A DNA stretch of 64,000 nucleotides from Eleginops maclovinus (taxonomy: Eukaryota; Chordata; Actinopteri; Perciformes; Eleginopidae): contig NC_086360.1 in assembly GCF_036324505.1 (NCBI RefSeq), positions 17,025,293 through 17,089,292 on the forward strand, written 5' to 3'. Below, piece after piece: positions 1 through 12,400 of the stretch. Numbering within the stretch: the stretch's first letter is position 1; each line of letters begins with the position of its first letter. Below the pieces are notes generated by a model that made no database searches, was not told where the DNA came from, and saw only the letters and a program-made list of their open reading frames with translations. The position numbers were made by a program, and so were the translations under genes.

Positions 1-427
1 GATGAGGCTCGGTTTGACTGTGGTCCTTTTAATGTCAATACCCAGACCGCAAACCAAACAGCAGTCTCACTTGTTTGTCAAAAGGACCGAGCACATGAGA
101 CTGCTGTGGCTGTGAGGCTGGTAGTGAACTCCCTGTGGCTGAACATGATCCGCAGAAACAGTGAGGAGGCACCTGTTGTGCCATCCTGCCCCTCTTGATT
201 TGTTCCTGCAGGTTCTCTCTCCTTGTCTGAGGGACAGACAGCTACAGAAAGACAGACTGAGTTAGAGAAGGTCTATGGTTCATGTTTGGACTTCAGACCA
301 CTGACGTCTGACTTCGTATTGCTTGTCTACTGCTAAAGTAATAACAAGCATCATAGTAGTCAAAAACAAGAAACGACACAGACATAAAAATAAGAGGCAA
401 CTTTTGATGGAGCATCAGACGACTTAC
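1..427 (-). other. 5' part of intron 1 of the pcsk5-like gene
   Basis: Sequence downstream (minus strand) of the first coding exon, starting with a consensus GTAAGT donor at 422-427. No further exon is visible before the window edge, so the rest of the convertase gene lies to the left of the window. Confidence 0.6.
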
Positions 428-607
428 CTGTCCCATGTTCCTATAGCCGTATTTATCCGCTATCCACTCGGCCATATCGGGTCCACCGGCTATCCTGACC
501 GCCCAGTGGTTGGTGTAAATCCGAGCATTGCATGGTGAACACGCAAAGCTGAGACTGAGCGCCAGGATGCACAGCACGCTTCTTCTACAAGCGGCGTTTC
601 GGACCAT
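428..607 (-). CDS. pcsk5: PCSK5-type proprotein convertase, first coding exon (partial gene)
   Basis: The ATG at 607 opens a 60-codon exon ending in phase 0 at a GTAAGT donor. The protein starts with a basic/hydrophobic signal peptide (about residues 8-24). It then reaches the start of the convertase prodomain, with YTNHWAVRIAGG at about residues 31-42 and KYGYRNMGQ at the exon end. Furin-family enzymes cleave precursors at paired basic sites in the secretory pathway, and this prodomain acts as chaperone and inhibitor. The IAGG wording favours PCSK5 over PCSK6 or furin (family knowledge, from memory). The catalytic domain lies outside the window, so activity cannot be judged. Teleosts can have a and b paralogs, which this exon cannot separate. 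Confidence 0.8.
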
Positions 608-1240
608 CTTTCCCCGACTTTAACCCGACTCTTGTCCTTCTCCTCCTCCTCAGCCGACCAGGCGAACAACCAAACTTCTCTTCTCGCCGAGCAAGAGTCT
701 CATAGAAACACCACTGTCCGGGCAAATACGTTTAAAGAGAGAGGAAGAGAGAGAGAGGGGGGAGGAACGGAGCCCCAAGGAGGAAAAATATACCTTATCC
801 TCAAACCTCTGCTTTCCACATGGGAGAGTTGGAAGTTTGCGTTTCGTGTGCCCTCTCTCTGTTCCTCTCTTGCTGTCTTTTTTCCACGGCGGAGGAGGAG
901 GAAGAAGTGGACGTGTCTGCGCGCCGTGCGTCTTTGCGCGTGAGTTCGTGTACGTGTGTGTGCGCGCGGAGCTCCTCAAAGCTGATTTCTCTTCTCCACG
1001 AACAACTCGGATGTTGGTCGTTCAGCTCATCGGGCTTTCATGTGGCGAAATGGCTACAGCGCCTCCCCACAAATAACTAGCTGACAATTCGGAGAGTAGA
1101 AACAACTGAAGCCGCGGGGTTTCCCTGCCGAGCTCCGCTGGGTCTTAAAGACACTCCGCCGCCAGCCAGACACAGACAGGGGGGTCAAACTGGGGGCCAG
1201 GGAGCCACATCGGGACCAGCTTCAAGTGCTTTCTCCAGGA
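608..1240 (-). promoter_or_regulatory. Probable 5'UTR and promoter of the pcsk5-like gene
   Basis: Directly upstream of the convertase ATG. It has a purine tract at about 733-766, several CpGs and a GGAGGAGGAGG run near 890-905, and no convincing ORF. I infer a CpG-type promoter. The transcription start is not visible. Confidence 0.45.
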
Positions 1241-3465
1241 GAGCCTCCTGGTTAAATTAAGAATAATTTACTAAAAACTGTCTAAAAGTACATTTAAGAA
1301 TGATTATTCATATTGATTGCCTAAATTAAAATCACAAATATAAACAGTGGCAGTGCTCATCAAAGGGCTACTGCCATATCAAGAATGCATTTACATCACA
1401 ACTGCTATAATTAGTTAATTTTGTGGTGCATTCCTACAGAGTAACCATAAACCTGACCCTGTTACCCTGACCCTGCGCTGACCCTATAAACCAGGTCATA
1501 CATTCCCATAAATCAGATAGAAATGAAGAAAGTACAAATAGCATAACAGACATGTGATGTAGTCTTTATTTTTTGTTTGTAGACAACGAAGCAAAACCAG
1601 TGACAGTTTTTTAAAAGCGTTACTTTAAAGACTTCTTTTTTTAGTAGCAAGATTGCAGCAGCAAGGTGGTGTTCTAACGATTTCAGTGAGTGACTAAAAT
1701 ATTAGGTTGTTTGCTAGTGAAACAATCTGCTGCACGGCAAAAAAAGTGAATTATTCACCTAAAATGTCCCTCTGTTAACAAGTGGATGCATTGTGTTTGG
1801 ATACAGCTCCCTGTCCAACACCTTAAGATCTGCTGTTGAAAGCAAGCCTTGTTTGTCTCCTGGGCATTATTGATATAGTGATGTAAAGTTAGGTTAACCA
1901 TGACCTCCACCTCAATCATTACCCAATGGGAAACAGCCAAAGAAAAAAATAATTAATTAATTAAAAAGAACATGATATTGGCCAACACTTTTTCAATTTC
2001 AGCCAACACTTTTTACATTTTCAATCATTTTTTTTGTTGTGACTGTCATATTTATGGCTGATGAATAGCTTTCAATGTATCTTGGAGAAGAATGGGTGGG
2101 TGAAAAAGATTGAGTTAGCTAAATCACTGGGCATGAGCTGATTTCCGATGTGTTTACCTCTGTCATCCTGTAAACAACCTCAGGGATATTTATGTATGTC
2201 TGGGTTACATGCCCACCAATGCCCTGCAGGCCCTTTGACCTTTTATACCAACTTTATTGCATATTCCCCCTGATCGATGAAGCTCTAGATGTCATGCCCC
2301 ACATCGCAGCACAGGTCACAGCTGACTAAACGCTGTCATTATGGAATGTGCCTGGTATTATCCGTGTTGAGCCTTTCATTCAAGGCCTTTGTTGATTGAT
2401 GGGTTTTTGTTTTGCAGCAGTTTCCCGGGGATGTCTCTGTGCACAGCGAAAAGTCTGTTCTTCATGGGACACAAGTGAAAATCAGCATAATTGCACTAAT
2501 TGCAGCCAATTTCTCACTGAATGGACCCTGCTGTCACATCTCACAACACAGGGGGACAAGAACATCTCATGGTCCCCCGGATGAAGATGAAAGAGAATAA
2601 TAAGGAAAAAAAACACCCAGTGATCATTTTCCATTCAGGCAGATGGAGGGGCTTGAAATTTAAAGAAAATAAAGGGAGGAGACGAAACACGGAAGAAATT
2701 AATTTGAGTGTCTAAATCAAGTACCCAGGTCACGAGGCCACCTTGAGAACCAGGGCCCCCAATTTCCATTCAGGTCCAAAATGTCGCGATATCCTGTGTG
2801 ACAGCCTCACAGCTCCCCGGGTTTCTCCAGGGATTGAACCGAGTGAACCCCAACAAAACGTCTTTGTCAACATGTGAGAGCGGATTGGTCATGAGTGTCA
2901 ACAAACAGTCTGAGGGGCATTCCTGTGTGCATTCCTGCGCCTCTTCAATGAAGAAACAGAGTGCATCGCGTGTTTATGCCCAACACAACTTTAAAAAAAA
3001 CCCTCACACAACCCCCATGATACAACACAATGGAAGGCTCCAATTGGGAACAGCAGCCAGGAAGCTTTATTCACCAAGGACACAGCTAATTTGTTCATTC
3101 AGTACCAAGCCAAACATTTTTAAAGGAGAACCTCCCACGTGATTTTCTCATCCCATCAATACAGGGGCGTTATCAAGCGTGTGCCCATCTTGCATTCAGG
3201 GGCATCTTATCAACCACTGCTTCTCCAATCATTCTCTAATGTCTCTACATTTAGGGCTAGGCCTTTGCTTGACGATTCTTGCTTTGATTGTTTATCTTTT
3301 TTTACTTTTTGTATTTTTTTAATAAATCTGGATCCATTTACTAAAGCCTGTGTTTCTTTCCGAGTGTTTTCTTTCGTTTTACCAAGGCTGAATCTTGATT
3401 TCACTCATACTTCATGTACCTTTCAGTTCCTTCAGTTATGGCCTCAAGCTAGTTGCTCTCTATGA

Positions 3466-3480
3466 CCCCCCCCCCCCCCC
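3466..3480. repeat. Poly(C) homopolymer
   Basis: An uninterrupted run of 15 C in the intergenic region. Sequencing-error-prone and without assigned function. Confidence 0.9.
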
Positions 3481-3523
3481 TTATCTGTATCTCTTACTGG
3501 GTGGGCTTCCTGTGAGTTCAGGT

Positions 3524-3555
3524 TGACCTTTTAACTTCACTTTGACCTTTGACCT
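3524..3555 (-). promoter_or_regulatory. DR1-type nuclear receptor element with an extra half-site
   Basis: TGACCTTTGACCT at 3543-3555 reads AGGTCAAAGGTCA on the minus strand, an ideal direct repeat with one-base spacing as bound by HNF4 or RXR/PPAR. A third TGACCT half-site lies at 3524-3529. Motif match only; such sites occur by chance, and no conservation data are available. Confidence 0.3.
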
Positions 3556-5741
3556 TGTAGCTGTAGGCCCCTGCACTTAGGCCACAATAGCACCTGCCAG
3601 TCACCCACTTTCCATCGTCTTTGCTCGGCATCTCACCCTCCAATCACCACCATTCCCTTCTTCTTCTCTTCGCCCTCTCCTTTGTCAGACACATACCAGT
3701 GTGAGTTAGACTTTTCTAGGGGAACACACCGACTATACATTCTGTAGAGAGATGAGATAGACAGAGCGAGAGTGTTATAGCAATGAAAGTTGGGTCTCCT
3801 GCATCCTGGAGGAATGTGATTTCTTATCTCCAATGGAGTCATTCTGTATAGTAATGGGTAATCAATAAAACAGTTTAAAAAAGTAAAATAATGTAAAAAG
3901 AGTTTTTCAAGTTTGACTATCTTAAGTTCAGGCATTGTCACACAGATGCCAACACATAACATTAATTATTTGACATGTGTTTCTTTAATTTGCGTATTAT
4001 TGACAATTACTTTTTTACTTTATTCCATCTTCTTGTGTACTAAATGTGACTTAAAACTGTGCATTTACTCAGCACAGAGGGCAATGTTATGCACTATAAA
4101 TAATCTTTCAAATACAATTATTTATTTTATATGTACCTTGGATCTGTGTCCCACCTGGTCTGGTTTCCTGTTTCGGTAAAAGATTCCTGTGTATGGTATG
4201 GAACCGGCAATTGTCTTCATGAGACATAGCTATATATTGCCATCTAGTGGTAATTAATGGAATTACAAATATGAATTAACAGTTAAATCCTATAAATATT
4301 GTCGTATTCATAACATTTGACAGTTTTACAGGTGGAAAAGGTTTACCCTCTATCTGTTTCTGAAAGAATTATCTTTGACAAAACTGTATCCTCCTACCTC
4401 CTGCGCTACTACACCTCTAAAGAAGCAAATGGGGCTAGGTCAAAAACACGTTGATACCCAGTTTGTCTTGTGTACCATTTTCTTTGACATTTGTTTTGCA
4501 TGTCTGCATACTTCACATCTAAGACAATGTAATTTTGGTTAATTACTGTAGTTTAAAAGCGCAATTATATTGTCCAGTTGTCTTGTTTCTTTTCATATTT
4601 AATTATTTTAAACTGCAAGTACAGAGCCAAGGACAAATGAATTCTGAATATTGAGTTAAAACTGTTTGATGTTCGTTCCTTTGGTTTTGTACAAAGTTTT
4701 TATTAATACCATCATATAATATGCAGGTTTCATATGATAGAGCCACCTACGTCTCACACCAGCTGGGTGACCATATGGCCAAAGGGCTTAAAAGACTATT
4801 ACAGAGAACCTTAAGGCAAGCTGATCACAGAAAATGCTCATTTGCCATTGGATCAAACAACCTAACTAGCTCCCTCAGCATTTTACACCACTCTGAACAT
4901 TTACAGCAGAACCTCTCACCAGTTCTCAATGTAAAAAAACAACATGTTATTAGTTAACTGAGGAGAAACAGCAATGCAAATAAAATCGATCGACATGCGT
5001 GATCATTTGTGTAATATATAACGTTTGTTTGCTTATAATGCCTGGTGATGAGACTCCATCTACTATAAACCCCAAGGATGATTTTATAAGCTGATTTTTA
5101 TTACATATATTAGGTAACCATACAACTGTTGCTTTCTTTTAACAGGTTTTATGTGATAATCTGAAGTGCTCACTCAACCTATGCAAGGGTCGGCTGACTA
5201 AATCAGGGATCACATCATTATCATGTCGGCATGGTAATGATGCATATAATCTTTTAAACGTTTGTGAAGCAAAATTGAGAAGTCACAGGCGGGATATCCC
5301 AATGACGTGTTACTCAAAATGTTGTTCAATATTTGGTTCAAATTCAATATACATTTTGTTTACAAATTATGATATAAAAATACTGTCACTGATTGTGAAG
5401 ATTTTAAAGATCCCATTTAAAGCAGTGATTGTCAAATAAAAATTTAAAAATTCAAAGTAATTTGAGATGAAAAAATTAGCTGTATATAACAGGCACCTGT
5501 AGTAAGTCTCCTGCAATTATATTCATACAACACAGCAATTTGGATGACGTCTTCAGGGTACCTTTTCTTTGTTTCTTCCTCAAACTGTAAATCTAGTGGC
5601 CAGAAAGTTTCTGACATCTGCAATCTTTGGCATTACATAGTTGAATCACAAAACATGTGCCTGAACTAAGAATGTGAAAACAATTACCATGCACAACATA
5701 CACAAAAGACTCAGAAGTCAGATTTCCAACTGCTTAGAACT

Positions 5742-5747
5742 TTTATT
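5742..5747 (-). terminator. Probable ubap2 poly(A) signal
   Basis: AATAAA on the minus strand, about 690 bases beyond the ubap2 stop codon, giving a 3'UTR of about 0.7 kb. Several other weak A-rich candidates exist nearby. Confidence 0.5.
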
Positions 5748-6436
5748 TCGAGGGAAAAAAAAGGGTTAAAATTAAATACAAATATAAAATTTAGATGGGC
5801 AGGTCTGTCTTTAAAGGGAGGGAGCTGACACAAGGGGAATAGGCAGCCTTCGAAAACGGAGGAAGAGAGGCAGGAGGGGAAAGACCGGACGCTACAAAAT
5901 TAAGTTTGTGGGATGAGCCTGGTCATTCAGGAAGTTATGTATAAAAAAGAAAAAAAGACGACAGATGCAGTTAGTTATTATAAACCCCACCCCAAATGTC
6001 CTCATACGCAATCAGTGCTATAGCTCTCTCTTCTTTCTTTTTCTGTTTTCTTACAGGAAGTTTTAGATCATTTCTCTTCACCATCGTAATTACTATCTGA
6101 TTCTGTCTTAATGTAACATTTTCCTGCAGTTTTGAAAAAAGTAAACAAAAAGTCCTTCAAAAATAAAATGCAGCAACCACATTTCATGTTCTACTATTAC
6201 ATATACAGTATATATATATAAATACATACATAAATATCTTACATGTACAACCAATTTTGAAAAGGGGGGGAAGAGAGAATCCAAAAGACTTATGAGGACT
6301 TGTGGAGGTGGGGGGAGCGGGACGAGGAGGCCCAAGGTTGCTCATTGTGAAGGTAGTGTGTCTCTGTTTTCTGTTTAAGCTTTACACACGCACACACACA
6401 CACATCCTTTTCGGGGAGGGGGGTGGAAAGCATTCC

Positions 6437-9400
6437 TCAGTTGGCCCAGTAGGGGGAGCTGCCATAGCTGGACTTGCTGCCTTGGGATTTCTGTTGCATG
6501 CTGCTGGACTGATTGCGCTGACCAGGACCACCCTGTGGGGGAGAAACGAGCCATTCAGTCAAAAATGTTGAAAACAGTGCAACAGGTTTATTACATTATA
6601 TTTATTTCATATGTAGAAAACAAGCCTTTCCAGCTTCAGGAATATTTTCAGGAAACCCTGAACGGACTCAGACATCACAAAAACGACCCACAGTAATCTA
6701 TAGATCAAGGATTGGTCCCGATGCTACTGACGGCTCAGACTAGAGCATTTAGAGTGCCTGACTTAACTTCAAACCGTCCTGGCCTATTACGTTGGAAATA
6801 CTACGGCATGTCATTTTAAAGAATAATTCTACCACAAAAGTTAAATTTAGAAACAAAACCAAGCAAGGATTTAAATGTTTTGCTATCATTTAACAAAGCC
6901 CCAATTTACTTCAATGCCGCAAGAGTTTACATCATTTTGGAATCTTTTATACTGTTGAGTTACGCAAGGAAAAGGAAATATGACGATGGCAACATGAGGT
7001 GAGAAGTTGACTTAGAAATTGTCATTTTGTAAGTGAAGAATTCCAATAATGCACAGGAGCAGTCTTGTTAAGTTGCCTAACTAAGCAAATGTCAAGGTCT
7101 AAGACAGTTGACAACAGCCATATCCAAAACACTTTTGGATTGTGTTGTGAAAGCCGTGGTAGGCAGAATGTGATGCATGACACTTCTGTTTACCTGTCCA
7201 TCTTGTGTGAGGTGATGGTGCAGCAGCTGCTGGGAGTGGGGCTGTTGGTGTGGTGGCAGGATGTGCAGGAAGGGAGCAGGGGCGTAGCCAGGGGCACCCC
7301 CGGGGTTCAGGGGCCCCGTTCCCCCCAGCGCAGAGGGCAGGCTGAAGGGAGGCGGTGTCCCCGTGTGGAAGCCCTGCTTGTCAAATGACTAAAGAGAACC
7401 AAGACATAAAACGTTAAAATTGCAGACACAGGTCAACAAATATGCATGAACACCGTTTCAGCATTCCATAAAAACCAAGCTACTGTAACCAGAGTTCACA
7501 TAAAATGTAAGTAAATTGGTTATTCAAAATGACGGGCGGATAAAGTGGAAGTATTTTCGAGCTTCAATGAAGAGAATGATTTACCAAATGGGTCACTGAG
7601 GAGTTATTTTAAGACTATTATCCAACAAGCAGAATCATGACGGCTTGCGCTACATACCGGCATACAACACCACGGAAGACACTCACCTGAGCTTTGCTGT
7701 AGATTGACCCTCCCATGTCAGGTACACCTCCACCGGTACCGGAGCCTGACAGTCCTGGTGCTGAGAGCAGAACGAAAATAGGGAATAGGAAAGAGATAAA
7801 AGGAAAGATGGAAATGAAGGTAGGAAAGCAACAAGTGGGGAGGAAGAAAACCAAGGAGTGGAAAGTAGAGGGGGTTAAGGGAAAAGAAGTACAACTGTGT
7901 CACTTCACTGATGATCATTGAATATTAAACACTGAATTTCAATCTCCACTGTTAGTAAGAGGGGGCCAGCCAGTAGGAAGAAGCATATTAAGTGAGGAGG
8001 TGCAGAGGCATGTTTCTCACTTCTGCCTGTTTCAAATTATATGCACATCAAAGTGCAGTCACACACACGCGTGCATCTACACACCTCTCTGCAGTACACT
8101 CTCGACTGTAAAATCATCTGCAATTGTGAGTACATCCGTTTTTGCCCGCTGACATTGACTGGCTGTTAGAGTGTGCGCACATGAGTTGTGTATGTACCTT
8201 TCCCTGGGCCGCTGCCCGTTGATTTGGCCTGTGATTGGGCAGAGCCTCCGTACCCTCCCTTACTGTAATCCCCACCGTGGGCTTGAGACAGGTCATCAAA
8301 GGCTGAAGGAGGAGGAGCAGGAGTACAGAAGAAGAGAGGATGCAGAGCGAGCAACGGAAAGATAGGGAGAGAAGAGAAAGAGATAAGGTGAAGAGAAGAA
8401 GAGGAAAGATAATGGGCACAGAAAAGAGAGGGGGGGCAGGGGAGAGAGAGGCAGTAAGGTAACCTGACTAAAATGGCAGCTGTGTCTATATTGAGCCGTG
8501 TCCAACTTCAGCAGGGGGTTTGAGCTATGCATGCAGCACAAGCCAAAAACACACACAGGCCCGATTCCACACGCACATGCAGCACAAGGTGTATAAAGGG
8601 TTGGAAATTAAATGGTATTTTCTCCCTCTACACGGTGCACACCTAATCAATTCCAAGGTCTCTGAACACCCGTTATGGATTACAAAGAGTCATCACTCAA
8701 ACTTCTGAACTTCTAAAAAGACAGTAACTTGTGAGCATCAAAACACAGAAGTGATTGGCCAGATAACGCACCAATCACCACCGGAACTTTTCCAACTGGT
8801 GAAGTCCATCAAGTAAACGTTCCACCTTTTCCTCATCAAGTGGCTGGGACAGTTTGTGGTACTGGGATAGTATGTAGTAACATTTTAAGATAAACCTGTG
8901 CCGTCTTAGTTCAAATAGAAAAGCACAGGCTCAAGTAAGATACATACAAATAAAAAAACTAGTGGATAAAATCCTTAATTTAAACATTGTATCATTATTG
9001 AGTGAAAAAGAAAGATGCTTTGCTGACTGATAGAAAACACCAGTCAGTGCAGTGACAGACAGCCTTCTTGTTTGGTCCTGGGCTTACCTGCGCCATATGC
9101 ATGCTGTCCGTAACTGGGCTGATGCTGTTGATGATACTGATTGGAAGGGTTGGCCAGGCCCATTGCAGGTTGCTTGGCCGAGGCAGGAGGCACAAAGACG
9201 GTGGGGCCGTACTGGAAAGCTGAGGGAACACCTGGCATACCAGCGTAGTACGGCAGACCTGCAAAAAATAAATCATAAATTCCCACCACTCAAGAATCCT
9301 TTGTTAAGCCCCGCCCCTCGCTGCTACTCCAGAGCAGAAGTGTCTGCTCTGCATAGCATCACTTAAGAGTAGGAGTTGGATTTCAATTACACTGGACAAG

Positions 9401-12400
9401 TTTGATAGTTGGCAGATGGGTGAATTGCAGAGGAATTAATGTCAAAGCATTTTGGATTTAAACCCAATGGTAAAAAGGGAATCTTATACATTTAAGAAAT
9501 GTCAACTTTTAAAGCCATGCTGTGCAGAGAATGCAGGGTTGTCAGCCAGACCACAGCGCAGCAATGTCAGGGAGAAACCGACCAAGTTCAGAGGCTTACA
9601 AGAGTTGGACCAGCCATTCATATTCAGAAATCTAAGCATCAACTCAGTGATCGAGGAATATATATTTTGTGTAAAATGTCCGGTGTAATCCTGTAAGAAT
9701 GGTGTTATGTCAGATAAGTTAACAGGTCGGAAATATCCCACATAATGGCATCCCAATTACTTACCAGTGTATCCGTAGCCAGGGGGCAGAGGGGGGTTGA
9801 GGAAGGCCTGGTTCTGTGTTTGCTGGCCCTGGCCCTGTGCTCCTGCCTGTGGAGCCTGCTGGGCCTGCGACTGAACCCCAGCCGATGACAAGCTGGTTGG
9901 GGGAGCTGGAGATGAAGAATCATTCCTGCCAAACTTAGTTGCCTCGCCTTGACAGTAAAGAAGACAAAAACGGAAGTTGAAAAAATAATCTATGCGACAG
10001 TCAACATAAATTAGCAAAGAAGCAACACAATAAGAAAAAGTACATTTCCAAGTTGTGCTGAACTCAATCTGCTGAACTGGGATTAAAATAAAATAAAAAC
10101 ATTAGCAGAAGGATGGGAGATTCAGTAGATTATTTCCACATAAAAGGATTAGGATATGTGCTTGTAAACGTCATCATTATCTCCAGGAAAGAAAGTGAAT
10201 TGTTCAGTGAGAAGTAACCTCATATCTTCAGTCCTAATGTCTCACACCTTACAATTTAAAGCTACAGTTCAAAAGAAAAATAGACATACCAGAATATGGA
10301 TTATTGGCCAGGCTATCTCTTCCAGGCATAGCAGCCGTAGTACCAGGGAATGTAACACCATAATAATCCTGAGCAGGAAGAGAAACACATTCATTTAAAT
10401 GCCAAAAGGTGGGACATCCAATACATCAGATTATTTCTTTGGGAGTTAGGTGAATTTCGAGAAGTACTAGAATATGCAGGGTAACCAGACTCACCATAGG
10501 AAGGCGAGACTGCAGCATTTGCAACTCCTCGTATCCATAGATTTGCTGTCGAAAAAAAGATAATGGGAAGTATAATTGGTGATCATAAAATACTATGCAA
10601 GCAATACATATCTATGAGAGGATCTACTAAACCTCACATATTCCTGCAAACTCAGCTTTAGTTCATCTACTCCGCTTCAATCAGTGCATGCCATAGATAT
10701 CATGTTTGATGAGAACTGACTAAAAACAGTAATCACCAGCTCTATAGAATAAAGTAAACATTGCTATACTAATGGTAAACGCTTGGCTCTTTCATTTAAG
10801 ATTGACAGAATGAAGAATCTAAAGTTTCCGTAGGATATTACATTGAAATCCCTTTGGTAATCAAAGCTTTGGTTCACTAGCGAACTAATGAATACACTAA
10901 CAAGTACATAAAAGATAATAGGAAAGTGTATAGTTACCGGGTAAGGGAGCAACCCACCCGGGCCCATGATGTACTGGTTGGCCAGGAGAGGTGGTACTCC
11001 CTGTGCCAGGTTGGGAGGAGCTTTACCTGAAGAGGACAAACACAGATTTTTGTGTACTGAATAATATGTCAAACGTGCCTGATTCCACAAGAAATTGGGA
11101 AGAGAAAACCATTTTAATTTCAAATAATCTTTTGTTAATGAGTTCCTGAGTTACGGTGATGCGACCTATGCACTTACCAGAGGTGGTGGTGAGAAGGGGG
11201 GCCGTGCGGTTGCTTGCAGCTAACAGCGCAGCGTTTGTGCCATTAGGAGTAAGTCCTGGTGCTCCAGATAGGTGCAGACCATTGGAGACTGAACTGCTGA
11301 CAGCCATAGGAACTGGGGGACTGGAATGGACAGCTTGGCTGGCCGACGACGTTGAAAAGGCATGGAGGTGGCTGCTCTCCTCATGATTCATCTGGTGCCA
11401 CAGGACAAGAGCAGAATGAGAGAGCGGGAATTAGCTTAAAATAACGTCCCTTATTCAAATATCCCAACTGCACAATGACCATGTTTTATGCAGAAATGCC
11501 ATGTCCTTTTATTGCCACAACTGCAGAGTGATGTTAGCGTAATATTTTGTGTGTGTGTAAGCATAAACAAACACTTACAGTGAGGGAGGAGCTTGTGGCA
11601 AGGGCCAATCCAGTTGAGTGAGTACTGGTCACATGACTAGAGAGAGAAAAATGATTCAGTAAGCCTGATTTAAATCCAATAGGGCGCCAAAAGTGTTTTA
11701 CACAGGAAACATTAGCAGAAGGATGGGAGATTCAGTAAAGTATTTCCACATCAAATGATTAGGATATGTGCTTGTAAACATCATCATTATCTCCAGGGGG
11801 GTGGGAATAAATAAATTCAAGTGCAATATAAATGACCATGTCGTACCTGCCGAGCGAGGGGATGGATGTTGCGTGCGAAGGGGTAACAGCAGGGGAAGGG
11901 ATGTGGTGGCCACTGTCACTCGTCATAATGGGAGAGCCAGTTTTCACTGTTCGGGATGCTGACGTAGCTGTGGGAAAAAAATAGTTTGATGTCAGTTTTT
12001 GTTGGTTGATGTTACAAGCTGATTGTGAGAGAAAATAAAAGTATGCATGTTCTGGTGTTTATCAAACCTCATCCACTTTCACTAAAAGGACACTTTCCAT
12101 TTCCTACCGGATGCATTTAGCAATCAATATTCATCTTTGGATTTGATTGGCCACTCCAGTTGCTGAGTGTACTTACTGTCTTGTATGCTCTGCGTCTTCA
12201 TGCCATTGTAGCCATTCTATGAAAAGAGGAAATGATCAAAGTTTTCTCATTGAGATTTAAAACTATTTTTAGGCAGACTATAAAATAACAGTGACGTTAG
12301 CAGTGGTTAACATCCTAATATCATTAGAGTTCCTTATGCACTTATAAAGAAAAGGGTTGTCCTCACTGTGAGAGAAGCAGCTGAGGGGACATCTTTGCTC

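Larger units (their letters stand above)
1241..5720. other. Intergenic stretch, no gene recognised
   Basis: About 4.5 kb between the convertase promoter and the 3' end of ubap2. All ORFs are short (under 120 codons), lack recognisable domains and start in arbitrary contexts. A 15-base C run and a DR1-like nuclear receptor motif are listed separately. Nothing else could be supported. Confidence 0.6.

Noticed and set aside
632..1080. Overlapping ORFs upstream of the convertase start
   Set aside because: Low-complexity GC/GA-rich promoter sequence, open in several frames on both strands, with no domains.
2396..3465. Series of small plus-strand ORFs in the left intergenic region
   Set aside because: Short, overlapping in different frames, without splice-consistent continuation or recognisable motifs.
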